Assembly (NCBI GenBank): GCA_947176425.1
Contig: CAMWQV010000029.1
Span: 1-10,602, forward strand
DNA: 10,602 nt
Direction: 5' to 3'
Origin: an uncultured Clostridia bacterium
Lineage (GTDB): Bacteria > Bacillota > Clostridia > Oscillospirales > Oscillospiraceae
The notes beneath the pieces are model-generated. The model saw only the letters and a list, made by a program, of their open reading frames with translations. It did no database searches and had not been told where the DNA came from. A program made the translations under genes and the position numbers. Below are positions 1 through 7,410 of this stretch, one piece after another (position 1 is the stretch's first letter; every line of letters begins with the position of its first letter).

Positions 1-782
1 TTGCACGTTTGATCGGCTGGGCGGAGGAACAGTTTTCCGCATATCCTGAGATTACCGGCTGGCTGGAGGAACTGAGTGTTGACTGGAGGTCCCTGCTGGC
101 AAGCACAGCTGATTTTCTCCGGCACGGCTTCGGCAATGTCATCAGTTCCACCATCTCTGCCACGAAAAGCCTTGTCAGCGCAGTCAGCACGGGATTTGTC
201 GCGGTCGTCTTTGCAATCTATGTTCTCTTGCAGAAAGAAAAACTTGGGTTGCAGTGCCGCAAAACGCTTTATGCCCTGCTTCCCAAAACAGTAGCCGGTC
301 AGATTGTCCGCGTCTGCCAATTAAGCCACAAGGTTTTTTCCAGTTTTACAACCAGCCAATGCCTGGAAGCGGTGATTCTCGGCGCGATGTTTTTCGTCTC
401 CATGACGCTCCTGCGGATGCCTTATGCCCTGCTGGCCGGCTGTCTCATCGCGGTAACGGCTTTGATTCCTATTGTCGGCGCGTTTATTGGCTGTGCAGTC
501 GGCACGTTCCTGCTGCTGATGGACTCACCGGTACAGGCACTGGAGTTCGTGATATTGTTCCTGGTCTTGCAGCAGCTGGAAGGAAATTTGATCTATCCCC
601 ATGTGGTCGGCAGCTCAGTCGGACTGCCTTCAATCTGGGTATTAGCGGCGGTTTCGACCGGCGGCAGCCTGCTGGGTGTGGCGGGAATGCTGCTGTTTAT
701 CCCGCTGACGAGCGTGCTGTATACGCTCTTCCGGGAATTTGTGTATCATCGCCTGAAAGAACGCAAAATCAAAGTAAAATAA
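1..782 (+). CDS. AI-2E family transporter (YdiK/PerM/TqsA superfamily), C-terminal part
   Basis: The reading frame is open to the left edge (about 259 residues visible), so the N-terminus lies outside the window; the TTG at 9 is only the first start-like codon. The family consists of multi-spanning inner-membrane proteins of roughly 340-390 residues, named after AI-2 export but also linked to ion/proton antiport, so the substrate cannot be read from sequence. Seen here: a hydrophobic segment around bases 165-235 ending in a KEK cytoplasmic turn, then several membrane spans between bases 355 and 720. The family signature QQLEGNLIYPHVVGSSVGL lies near bases 568-624, and the C-terminal tail is basic (LKERKIKVK). 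The TraX-like gene starts 22 bases after the stop, so the two are probably one operon. The family call is firm, the role unknown. Confidence 0.88.
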   Translation, partial: ARLIGWAEEQFSAYPEITGWLEELSVDWRSLLASTADFLRHGFGNVISSTISATKSLVSAVSTGFVAVVFAIYVLLQKEKLGLQCRKTLYALLPKTVAGQIVRVCQLSHKVFSSFTTSQCLEAVILGAMFFVSMTLLRMPYALLAGCLIAVTALIPIVGAFIGCAVGTFLLLMDSPVQALEFVILFLVLQQLEGNLIYPHVVGSSVGLPSIWVLAAVSTGGSLLGVAGMLLFIPLTSVLYTLFREFVYHRLKERKIKVK

Positions 783-804
783 AAAGATAAGGAGGCCCGG
801 AAAC

Positions 805-1530
805 TTGCGGATACTTAACAGAGATCAGATCAAACTGCTGGCAATAATCGCGATGACTTTCAATCATATTGCCCATGTCCTTCTTGTCCATGGAAGCGTG
901 ATATATGAAGTCTTTGAGGATATCGGATATTTTACGGCTGTAACGATGTGCTTTTTCCTTGTGGAAGGCTATCAGTATACCCGCTCAAAAAAAGAATACG
1001 CGAAAAGATTGTTCATTTTCGCGCTGATATCTGAGATCCCTTATGTTTTAGCTCTGGGCTTTTTTCAGCTTGACGTGATATTTACGCTTTTTATCTGTTT
1101 TCTGATTCTCTGCATTATGGACAGCGGACTGGAAACCTGGAAAAAGAACCTGCTGATTACGGGCCTGACTTTATTTACGGTCATCTGTGACTGGGCGCTT
1201 ATATTGGCAATCGCGGCAATCCTTTTCAAGAAAAGCGAAAGCCAGCCCCGTAAACAAGCGGCAGCTTACGGCATCATAGCCGCCCTGTTCTGGGTTCTGA
1301 ACGTTCCCGGATACGCTGCCCAAATCCACGCGCCTTACCCTTTTCTCTCAGGATATGCGGCTGTACACAGTTTTTACGCTGTACTGGGAATCATTGCTTC
1401 GGGTGTTATAACACTAAGGCTTTATAACGGCAAAAAATCCGAAAAGTATAGAATTTTCAACAAATGGTTCTTTTATATCTATTACCCCGCCCATCTTTTT
1501 GTTTTATGGCTGATTCGTATAACCGCATAA
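805..1530 (+). CDS. TraX family membrane protein
   Basis: This is a 241-residue polytopic membrane protein. TraX in the F plasmid acetylates pilin; chromosomal homologues in Clostridia are acyltransferase-like membrane proteins of unknown substrate. Family marks: an N-terminal DQIKLLAIIAMTFNHIA segment (residues 7-23), FFLVEGYQYTRSKKEYAKRL (50-69) and a C-terminal FFYIYYPAHLFVLWLI (222-237). About seven or eight hydrophobic spans are visible. Many homologues have Asp before the N-terminal His (DHI), where this one has Asn (NHI). The start is TTG, chosen because GGAGG at 791-795 sits 9 bases upstream and the conserved N-terminus begins immediately after it; the next Met is residue 17, inside the first conserved helix. 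It lies 22 bases after the AI-2E gene and ends before a strong terminator. No conjugation genes are nearby, so this is probably not a conjugation function. Confidence 0.85.
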   Translation: MRILNRDQIKLLAIIAMTFNHIAHVLLVHGSVIYEVFEDIGYFTAVTMCFFLVEGYQYTRSKKEYAKRLFIFALISEIPYVLALGFFQLDVIFTLFICFLILCIMDSGLETWKKNLLITGLTLFTVICDWALILAIAAILFKKSESQPRKQAAAYGIIAALFWVLNVPGYAAQIHAPYPFLSGYAAVHSFYAVLGIIASGVITLRLYNGKKSEKYRIFNKWFFYIYYPAHLFVLWLIRITA

Positions 1531-1539
1531 AGAAACCGG

Positions 1540-1578
1540 ACAGACCGCCCTCAAAACAGCAGAGGGCGGTCTGTTTTT
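1540..1578 (+). terminator. Rho-independent terminator after the TraX-like gene
   Basis: A perfect 13-bp stem (ACAGACCGCCCTC at 1540-1552 with its complement at 1562-1574) closes a 9-nt loop and is followed by a T run at 1575-1578. It lies 9 bases after the TraX-like stop. On the opposite strand the same stem lies directly beyond the ygfK stop at 1585 and is followed by a weaker pyrimidine-rich tail, so it may end both convergent transcripts. Confidence 0.9.
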
Positions 1579-1584
1579 ATGGAT

Positions 1585-4539
1585 TTATCCGATCAAATAA
1601 CGGTAATTGTTCAGCACGGTACTAATCAGCACGTCAATACCGGCAGGCAGCGTATTGTCCCCGCTCATATCGACTTCTTCAACCTTCCCGTCCAGCCGCA
1701 CAAGTACTTTATTGCCGTCCAGCGGTAAGAAGCCGCTGTTTTCGGTACTCTCGTCGAACCCGGCGCGGTCATGGAACAGCGTGAACTTGTCTTTATACGG
1801 CGCGCTGTCGTAGGGGCAGAATACCAGACAGTTTCCGCACTCGTTGCACATCCGGTCTACATGGAGAATCTGCGGCCTTCCGTCCGGCAGCATGATGACC
1901 ACGTTGGCACGGTTCGGGCAGACATCCGCGCAGGTTTGGCAGACGACGTTGCAGCTCAGGCATCTGTCGCCCTCTCTCTTGGCGGACTCGCACAGAATGC
2001 CTTTCCGTGCAATCGCGTCCTCGCGGCTGGCATACGCATGTCCGGGAATCTTGACGGTATGCGCATTTCCGATTACTTCTTCTGCAAACGCGGCGGCATC
2101 GGCGATTCCTTCCACCACCGTAGCGGGACCGCGCAGAGCGTCACCGGCGGCATAGACTCCGTCAAGGTTGGTCCGGAAGGCCGGTCTTCCCTTCTCGCCC
2201 GTCTCGACCCCGTAGGAAGCAAGCAGCTCACTGTCCACTTTCTCGCCGACTGCCGAGATCACCGTGTCACAGGGAATTTCCACCAGCTCGTCTGTTTCCA
2301 CCGGCGCACGCCGTCCGCTGGCGTCCGGTTCGCCCAGAATCATCTTTTTACAGATCAGTTTCCCGTCCTTCTGCTCCACCGGCGACACCAGTTCCAGGAA
2401 TTTTACGCCGTCCGCAATCGCAAGCTCTAATTCTTCCGCGTCGGCAGGCATATATTTCTTGGTCCGGCGGTAGACCAGCGTGCTGCTTTCCGCTCCGGAA
2501 CGAAGGGCCAGACGTGCGGCGTCCATCGCGGTATTGCCGCCGCCGATTACTGCCACATGTCCAAGTTTTTCTGCTTTGCCCTCTTTTACGCCGCGCATCC
2601 AAGCGATGACCGGCAGGACGTTTCCGGGAATATTCAGGCGTCCCGCTTTCCACGCGCCGATTGCAAACAGAATATGGGTATAGCCCTGTTTCTTCAGTTC
2701 CTCCACACTGGGGGCGGGCGTATTCAGCCGGACCTCAGCTCCCATACGGCGCATAATCTCCGCGTCCTTCTCAATCGCTTCATCACTGATCCGGAAGCTG
2801 GGGATTACGTGCCGGACGATGCCGCCTAATGTTCCCTCACGTTCAAACAGGGTTGTCGGAACTCCGGCGCGGGCGCAGAAATACGCTGCCGCCATACCGG
2901 TGGGACCGCCGCCGATAATTGCCGCTTTCTTTCCGTTGCCGTCGGGAACCGGCGTTTTCAGGGACGCCATAACCTGCTGATAGCCTCTCTCAGCCGCCAC
3001 CAGCTTTGTGGCGCGAATTTGGACAGAGCGGTCATAGAAATTCCGGGTGCATTTATCCATACAGTGATGGGCGCAGATCGTACCGGTGATGAAGGGTAAG
3101 GGGTTCTTTTGCAGAATTACCTCCAGCGCCTTTGCGTACAGTCCTTTCCGGCAAAGCTCGATATATTCCGGGATATCCTGTTCAATAGGACAGCCGCCTT
3201 TGCAGGGTGCGGTAAAGCAGTCCGTCAGGGGAACTTTCTTGTTTAATTTTCTGCGGGGCAGCGGTTTGATCGCTTTGACGTGGTGGGGGTCGGTCCGCAC
3301 CGCTTCCGCCAGCGCGTCCACTTTCGCCACGTCCACACCGGTAAACGGCTCAAAACGCATTTTTTCCAGTTTCTCCGCAATCTGCTTGAACCGCTGATAG
3401 CCGCCGGGCTTAAGTTCTGTCGTCGCCATGGTAATCGGCCAGATATGGCACGCAAAGAGCTTGTCAATATTGAAATAATCCGCGCCGCCGGAATAGCTGA
3501 TGCGGAGTTTGCCGTCAAACTCGTGACTGATTCTCCGGGCCATTTCGATGGTCAGGGGGAAGATGCTCTTGCCGGCCATGTACATTTCCTCACTGGGCAG
3601 CTCGTTCCGCGTCACATCCACCGGGAACGTATTGCTCAGTTTCAGGCCGAACTCCACGCCGTTTTCATTCGCCAGCGCCTGCAAACGCCGGAACATAGGA
3701 ACCGCGTCGCTGTACTGCAAATCTTCCTGGAAGTGGTGTTCGTCAAAAGCGATATAGTCGTAGCCCATGCCGTCCAAAATCGAACGGGCAGATTCATAGC
3801 CCAAAATGGTGGGATTACATTTAATAAATGTATGGAAATGCTTTTCTGAGATCAGATAGGACGCAATCCGCTCAATCTCGTCCGGGGGACAGCCGTGGAG
3901 AGTGGAAAGAGTAACGCTGTCGGAAATTTGGGCGGGGATGGTATCAATAAACGCGCTTTCGTTGGGGAACATCTCTTTCAATACCCGGATGCACTCCTGG
4001 AAAATGGGCGTTTCAGACGCGTCCTTCATTTCACGCAGGTATTTGTCAACCTTAGGACCTTTCACGCCCTCCAGATCATAGCCAACCGACATATTAAATA
4101 TGAATCCGTTGGGGCCGCCCAGGCCGTATACTTTCGACAGGACCTTGCAGGCGCACCAAGCCTTCACATATTCTTCATATGCCTGCTGTACATACAGTTC
4201 TGTTGACCACTCGCAGTTATAGCACTCATCTTCCGCTAAGATGCAGGGGCGGTTTACACAGGCCGCCAGCTCCGCGCCGTCCATCTTCTGGACCGTTTTC
4301 AGCTCAAAGAATCTGGCCCCGGCAAAATAACTGGCAATGATATTCTGTGCAAGCTGGGTGTTCGGACCGGCAGCCGGACCAAAGGGCGTCTCAATCTTTT
4401 CACCGTCAAAAATGGGCAGGGATTTTTCTCCCGCTGTGTAGGAATGGCGGACGCCGAAGACAGAGCCTTCACGCTCATATTCCGCACTGATCCAAGTCAT
4501 CAGTTGTTTGAACGGGATAGGGATCATCAGCTCAGACAT
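1585..4539 (-). CDS. ygfK: Putative selenate reductase subunit YgfK (flavin/Fe-S oxidoreductase)
   Basis: This is a 984-residue multidomain oxidoreductase (E. coli YgfK is about 1030). Domains seen in order: a dihydroorotate/dihydropyrimidine-dehydrogenase-like N-terminal half (PFGPAAGPNTQLAQNII near 52-68); a GltD-like Fe-S region with Cys441, 446, 450, 489, 493 and 497; an FAD-binding GGGPTG at 543-548; an NAD(P)H-binding GGGNT at 666-670; the second FAD motif GVYAAGDA at 794-801; and a ferredoxin-like tail (Cys860, 863, 867, 870, 874 and the CxxCxxCxxxCP set 898/901/904/908). The protein can therefore pass electrons between a nicotinamide, FAD and several Fe-S clusters. Despite the selenate-reductase name, homologues belong to the gene set tied to anaerobic purine/urate breakdown; the exact reaction is unresolved. 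The start is supported by GAGGAGG at 4546-4552, 6 bases upstream. It follows ssnA by 60 AT-rich bases with no terminator, so the two should be co-transcribed. Confidence 0.92.
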   Translation of the reverse strand: MSELMIPIPFKQLMTWISAEYEREGSVFGVRHSYTAGEKSLPIFDGEKIETPFGPAAGPNTQLAQNIIASYFAGARFFELKTVQKMDGAELAACVNRPCILAEDECYNCEWSTELYVQQAYEEYVKAWCACKVLSKVYGLGGPNGFIFNMSVGYDLEGVKGPKVDKYLREMKDASETPIFQECIRVLKEMFPNESAFIDTIPAQISDSVTLSTLHGCPPDEIERIASYLISEKHFHTFIKCNPTILGYESARSILDGMGYDYIAFDEHHFQEDLQYSDAVPMFRRLQALANENGVEFGLKLSNTFPVDVTRNELPSEEMYMAGKSIFPLTIEMARRISHEFDGKLRISYSGGADYFNIDKLFACHIWPITMATTELKPGGYQRFKQIAEKLEKMRFEPFTGVDVAKVDALAEAVRTDPHHVKAIKPLPRRKLNKKVPLTDCFTAPCKGGCPIEQDIPEYIELCRKGLYAKALEVILQKNPLPFITGTICAHHCMDKCTRNFYDRSVQIRATKLVAAERGYQQVMASLKTPVPDGNGKKAAIIGGGPTGMAAAYFCARAGVPTTLFEREGTLGGIVRHVIPSFRISDEAIEKDAEIMRRMGAEVRLNTPAPSVEELKKQGYTHILFAIGAWKAGRLNIPGNVLPVIAWMRGVKEGKAEKLGHVAVIGGGNTAMDAARLALRSGAESSTLVYRRTKKYMPADAEELELAIADGVKFLELVSPVEQKDGKLICKKMILGEPDASGRRAPVETDELVEIPCDTVISAVGEKVDSELLASYGVETGEKGRPAFRTNLDGVYAAGDALRGPATVVEGIADAAAFAEEVIGNAHTVKIPGHAYASREDAIARKGILCESAKREGDRCLSCNVVCQTCADVCPNRANVVIMLPDGRPQILHVDRMCNECGNCLVFCPYDSAPYKDKFTLFHDRAGFDESTENSGFLPLDGNKVLVRLDGKVEEVDMSGDNTLPAGIDVLISTVLNNYRYLIG

Positions 4540-4599
4540 AATATTCCTCCTCGTATTTTTTCGACAAATAAATACTTTGATTTACAATATTTTTTGATT
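4540..4599 (-). other. AT-rich ssnA-ygfK intercistronic spacer
   Basis: The 60-bp gap is conspicuously AT-rich between two GC-richer genes. It has no stem followed by a U run, so read-through from ssnA into ygfK is expected. It contains the octamer TTTGATTT twice in direct orientation on the plus strand (about 4576-4583 and 4593-4600) and the ygfK ribosome binding site (4546-4552). I see no convincing separate promoter. Confidence 0.5.
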
Positions 4600-5940
4600 T
4601 TAATACTCGCAGTGGTTCAGCGTGCCCCACAATTTCTTGCTTTCTTCCAAAATATGGGCGTTGACCGCTTCCTCATCCACGCCGACCAGTTCACGGTCTT
4701 TCATCAGCAATTTGCCGTTGCAGATGGTAGTCTGACACTGCCGCCCGGTCATGCCGAAAAGCATATGGCCGTCGATATTGGCATCGGAGAAGGGCGTGAA
4801 GGGCTTGTAATCCATTACGATCACATCCGCCGCCGCGCCGGGCGCCAGACGTCCCAGAGGCACGCCGAAATATTTTTCACCGATAGCGGGGTTGTTCTTA
4901 AAGAGCATATCCGTGACCTCGCACCAGCCCACATTCGGCAGGCAGGCATTATGCCGCTGGATCGTCAGGGCAACTTTCAGGCTCTCCAGCATATCGTTCG
5001 TATAGGCGTCCGTACCTAAACCAACCGTAATCCCGCGCTTCATCAGCTGCAAGACCGGGGAACAGCCAACAGCATTGCCCATGTTGCTCTCCGGATTGTT
5101 CACGCACATGGTACCGGTTTCCTTAATGATCTCCATTTCGGCAGTATTAACATGGATACAGTGTCCCAGAATCGTCTTGGGTCCTAAAATGCCGTGGTCC
5201 TGCAAACGCTGTACCGGACGGCGTCCATAATTTTGCAGGCTGTCATAGACATCGTTCATGCCCTCGGAAACATGGATATGGAATCCGGTACGGCCATTAT
5301 TGGCAGAGACCATCTTTTCAAACGTCTTGTCACTGATGGTAAACAGCGCGTGACCGCCGAACATTGCCGCCAGCATATCGCTGGGATTTTTTTCGCAGTA
5401 TGTAATAAAATCCGCGTTTTCCTGAATCGCCTGGTCACATTTTTCCTCACCGTCGCGGTCGCTGACCTCGTAGCAGAGACAGGAACGGATGCCGAACTGT
5501 TTGGCGGAAGCGGCGATCTCATTGAGAGAACCGGGTATCTCCGCAAAAGAGGCATGATGATCGAAAATTGTCGTCACGCCCTGCTTGATGCAGTCCAGAT
5601 ACAGAGCGTCGGCGCTGGCGCGGGTGCCTTTCAGCGTTAAATGGCGGTCGATATACCACCACTGCCCCTCAAGGACTTCCAAAAAGTTTGTTGCGTTATA
5701 GCCGCTGATGCTCAGGCCGCGGGCCAATGCGGAATAAATATGTGTGTGCGCATTGACAAGGCCCGGCATAATCACGCCGCCTTTTGCGTCAATAAATTCC
5801 GCGTCCGGATAATTTGCTTTCAGTTCGGCTGTGGGACCAACTGCGGCAATTTTTGTGCCGTCAATGACCACGCCGCCGTCCGCCAGGTAGGGAAGGGCTT
5901 TGTCGCGGGTGATGAGTCTGCCGTTTGCAAGAATGTACAT
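4600..5940 (-). CDS. ssnA: Putative aminohydrolase SsnA
   Basis: This is a 446-residue metal-dependent amidohydrolase of the TRZ/ATZ (chlorohydrolase/guanine deaminase-like) group, about the length of E. coli SsnA. Metal and catalytic motifs: HTH at residues 65-67, HIHVSEG at 221-227 (His223 and Glu226 are the usual ligand and acid), GHC with His260, and GLGTDAY with Asp311. The N-terminal NGRLITRDKALP and C-terminal GRLAPGAAADVIVMD blocks form the small beta-sandwich domain typical of the family. Members hydrolyse or deaminate ring C-N bonds. With ygfK downstream, and from the known association of SsnA with anaerobic purine/urate gene clusters, a purine-derived substrate is inferred; it is not shown by the sequence. 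The ATG start is preceded by AAGGAGG at 5951-5957, 10 bases away. It is the first gene after the structured leader and promoter at 5979-6125. Confidence 0.92.
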   Translation of the reverse strand: MYILANGRLITRDKALPYLADGGVVIDGTKIAAVGPTAELKANYPDAEFIDAKGGVIMPGLVNAHTHIYSALARGLSISGYNATNFLEVLEGQWWYIDRHLTLKGTRASADALYLDCIKQGVTTIFDHHASFAEIPGSLNEIAASAKQFGIRSCLCYEVSDRDGEEKCDQAIQENADFITYCEKNPSDMLAAMFGGHALFTISDKTFEKMVSANNGRTGFHIHVSEGMNDVYDSLQNYGRRPVQRLQDHGILGPKTILGHCIHVNTAEMEIIKETGTMCVNNPESNMGNAVGCSPVLQLMKRGITVGLGTDAYTNDMLESLKVALTIQRHNACLPNVGWCEVTDMLFKNNPAIGEKYFGVPLGRLAPGAAADVIVMDYKPFTPFSDANIDGHMLFGMTGRQCQTTICNGKLLMKDRELVGVDEEAVNAHILEESKKLWGTLNHCEY

Positions 5941-5978
5941 ACTGATTCTGCCTCCTTGTTTCTGAATTTCGGACTTTT

Positions 5979-6017
5979 AAAAGAAAAAGTGCCTCAAACC
6001 TCCCTGTTTGAAACACT
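5979..6017 (-). terminator. Conditional intrinsic terminator in the ssnA leader
   Basis: A 12-bp stem, AGTGTTTCAAAC (6017-6006) with GTTTGAGGCACT (5999-5988) including two U-G wobbles, closes the loop AGGGAG and runs into UUUUUCUUUU (5988-5979). It lies 38 bases upstream of the ssnA start, after the gene's promoter and before its ribosome binding site, so it must be conditional for the gene to be expressed. Confidence 0.82.
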
Positions 6018-6078
6018 CAAGCAAATGTTGAGTGATAGTTGCAGCCCGTGCGCCCAGCACTTCGTTACAGCTACCACT
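5979..6078 (-). promoter_or_regulatory. Candidate riboswitch/attenuator leader of ssnA-ygfK
   Basis: The ssnA-sense leader can form competing structures. (1) An outer helix AGTGGTAG (6078-6071) pairs with CTATCACT (6038-6031), 8 bp including one G-U. It encloses a large internal loop (CTGTAACGAA, 6070-6061; GGGCTGCAA, 6047-6039) and a GTGC/GCAC hairpin (6060-6057 with 6051-6048). (2) An antiterminator hairpin CACTCAA/TTGAGTG (6034-6028 with 6020-6014). (3) A terminator (6017-5988). Antiterminator bases 6034-6031 are shared with helix 1 and bases 6017-6014 with the terminator, so helix 1 and the terminator can coexist while the antiterminator excludes both. The G-U pairs in helices 1 and 3 become A-C mismatches on the other strand, so function is in the ssnA-sense RNA. 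The purine aptamer consensus is not visible. The hairpin-with-bulge layout recalls the xanthine/urate-binding NMT1 class, but I cannot confirm a nucleotide match. Confidence 0.65.
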
Positions 6079-6096
6079 GTATGAACTTATAGATTA

Positions 6097-6125
6097 ATTA
6101 TATAGTATCTGTTTCAAAAATGCAA
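6097..6125 (-). promoter_or_regulatory. Promoter of ssnA-ygfK
   Basis: A perfect -10 TATAAT (6102-6097) has a partial -35 TTGCAT (6125-6120) 17 bases upstream. The predicted start is near 6090, giving a leader of about 150 nt that contains all the competing helices described for the leader. A TTGAAA lies closer, but only 9 bases from the -10, so it is not the -35. Confidence 0.7.
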
Positions 6126-6178
6126 TAGAGATATCCGCAAAATTTCCAGGCTGTTTTTGTGCAGTTTAACCAAAAACT

Positions 6179-6886
6179 CTATTTCTTCTGTTCTTGAATC
6201 CGTGCCAGCCGTTCCCGTTCGGCCTGACTCAGCCGCAGATATACCGGCGTCAGTTCCTGTGCCGAAACCGCGTTTTGAGGCCACAGCCGCGCCGCCGCCA
6301 TCCCTACGCCCACCGCGCTCTGCATCCGCAGATGTACCGGGGCCATCTGGCAGGAAATTCCCTGTTCTGTCAGAAAACCGCAGCACAGCGCCGCCCCGTC
6401 TCCAACGATTGTCAGCGGTCCGTCTAAGCTCCTGATATCGTCCGCGGCTTCCTCCAAAGAGATTGCGCGGTCCGGACGCAGACGGGTCAGCGTTCCGCCC
6501 TCCGCACGGAAAACGGCATTATAGATCTGTTTCCGCCGTGCGTCCATTGCACAGACGATTATCCCCTGCAAATGCGCCAGAGGCCAAGCCATTCCCTCCA
6601 GCGTTGACACCGGGATGCACGGTTTTTCCGACGCCCAGGCCAGTCCCTTCACTGCCGCCGCGCCGATCCGCAGTCCGGTAAAAGACCCCGGCCCTACCGC
6701 CGCCGCCAGCGCGTCTATCTCCGCTAACTGCATTTCGCTGTTTTTCAGCATGTCTTCCACCATCGGCAGCAATGTCCGGCTGTGGGTCAGGCCCGTACAC
6801 TGCCACGCCGCCGCCAGCGGCACGCCGTCCTCCACCACCGCACAGGACGCCGCCTTTGCCGATGTTTCCAACGCTAATATTTTCAT
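6179..6886 (-). CDS. tsaB: tRNA threonylcarbamoyladenosine biosynthesis protein TsaB
   Basis: This 235-residue ASKHA-fold protein is the scaffold that pairs with TsaD (and TsaE) to put the threonylcarbamoyl group on A37 of ANN-decoding tRNAs in the cytoplasm. Motifs: MKILALETSAK at the N-terminus, THSRTLLP (34-41), the signature GPGSFTGLRIG (65-75), MDARRKQIY (114-122) and PVYLR (214-218). The start is placed at the ATG of MKILALETS rather than 12 codons upstream. It has AAGGAG at 6897-6902, and its ATG overlaps the TsaE stop as ATGA (6883-6886), a translational-coupling arrangement. In many Firmicutes rimI and tsaD follow; here the next gene downstream is ssnA with its own promoter, so tsaD must be elsewhere. 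I see no clear terminator after the stop, so some read-through toward ssnA is possible. Confidence 0.95.
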   Translation of the reverse strand: MKILALETSAKAASCAVVEDGVPLAAAWQCTGLTHSRTLLPMVEDMLKNSEMQLAEIDALAAAVGPGSFTGLRIGAAAVKGLAWASEKPCIPVSTLEGMAWPLAHLQGIIVCAMDARRKQIYNAVFRAEGGTLTRLRPDRAISLEEAADDIRSLDGPLTIVGDGAALCCGFLTEQGISCQMAPVHLRMQSAVGVGMAAARLWPQNAVSAQELTPVYLRLSQAERERLARIQEQKK

Positions 6887-7311
6887 CTCTCTTTCACTCC
6901 TTCTACGACAATCCGCCGCCAATCCTCATTTTCCTCACTGCGCCGGAACGTGACCTGTATCCTGTCCTCCGGCAGCGCGCCCTCCGCCTGCTCGCTCCAC
7001 TCCACCGCGCATATGCCGGAACGGTCCAGATAGTCCTCCCAGCCAATCTCAAAGAGTTCTTCCGCACTGCCCAGCCGGTACAGGTCAAAGTGGAACAGCG
7101 GAATCGGCCCCTCATATTCATTTACGATCGTAAATGTCGGACTTGTGACCCGGCTTGTACTGCCTAACCCACGCGCTAACCCGCGGGTAAAAGCTGTTTT
7201 GCCCATGCCAAGACCGCCATAATACGCTACTACGTCACCAGGACGCAGTAAAGCGGCTAGTCTTTGGCCTAAAGCTTCTGTTTCCTCTGTGCTGCGGGTG
7301 AGATATTCCAT
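6883..7311 (-). CDS. tsaE: tRNA threonylcarbamoyladenosine biosynthesis ATPase TsaE
   Basis: This 142-residue P-loop ATPase cycles the TsaB-TsaD complex during t6A synthesis. It has a Walker A GGLGMGKT (residues 32-39; many homologues have GDLGAGKT, so the Asp is Gly here), the family block TSPTFTIVNEYEG (56-68), HFDLYRL (74-80) and the VEWSE segment (103-107). The length is normal for the family. The ATG has an AGAGGA-type ribosome binding site at 7318-7323, which is also one arm of a 12-bp inverted repeat. The stop overlaps the tsaB ATG by 4 bases, so the two are one operon with tsaE first. An extended -10 promoter lies at 7355-7363. Confidence 0.95.
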   Translation of the reverse strand: MEYLTRSTEETEALGQRLAALLRPGDVVAYYGGLGMGKTAFTRGLARGLGSTSRVTSPTFTIVNEYEGPIPLFHFDLYRLGSAEELFEIGWEDYLDRSGICAVEWSEQAEGALPEDRIQVTFRRSEENEDWRRIVVEGVKER

Positions 7312-7317
7312 ATCTGT

Positions 7318-7388
7318 TCCTCTTTTCCGGCTCTGCCCGTTTTTTTGGACTATTAGTATAACACAGATTTTTGCCGCGGAAAAGAGGA
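7318..7388. repeat. 12-bp perfect inverted repeat flanking the tsaE promoter
   Basis: TCCTCTTTTCCG (7318-7329) is repeated inverted as CGGAAAAGAGGA (7377-7388), with 47 bases between. The tsaE promoter lies between the arms. The gene-proximal arm contains the tsaE ribosome binding site and the distal arm lies upstream of the predicted transcription start. Confidence 0.7.
7355..7363 (-). promoter_or_regulatory. Extended -10 promoter of tsaE-tsaB
   Basis: Read on the minus strand, TGTTATACT (7363-7355) is a TGn-TATACT extended -10 element, about 45 bases upstream of the tsaE ATG. No good -35 is seen (TTTCCG at a 16-base spacing), which is typical for extended -10 promoters. Confidence 0.6.
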
Positions 7389-7410
7389 TGGGAAGATTTT
7401 TTCGTTCTTT

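Noticed and set aside
805..1530. TraX as evidence of a conjugative element
   Set aside because: TraX-family genes are common on Clostridia chromosomes and no other transfer gene is present.
1771..2430. Long plus-strand open frames opposite ygfK, ssnA and tsaB
   Set aside because: They are shadows of GC-rich coding sequence on the other strand, without ribosome binding sites or recognisable domains.
5979..6090. Known purine (guanine/adenine) or TPP riboswitch at the ssnA leader
   Set aside because: The three-way-junction purine aptamer with its conserved loop bases is not seen, and no CUGAGA of TPP is present; the pairing found is a simple hairpin with an internal loop.
6097..6116. TTGAAA as the -35 of the ssnA promoter
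   Set aside because: It is only 9 bases from the perfect TATAAT; the TTGCAT at 6120-6125 gives the normal 17-base spacing.
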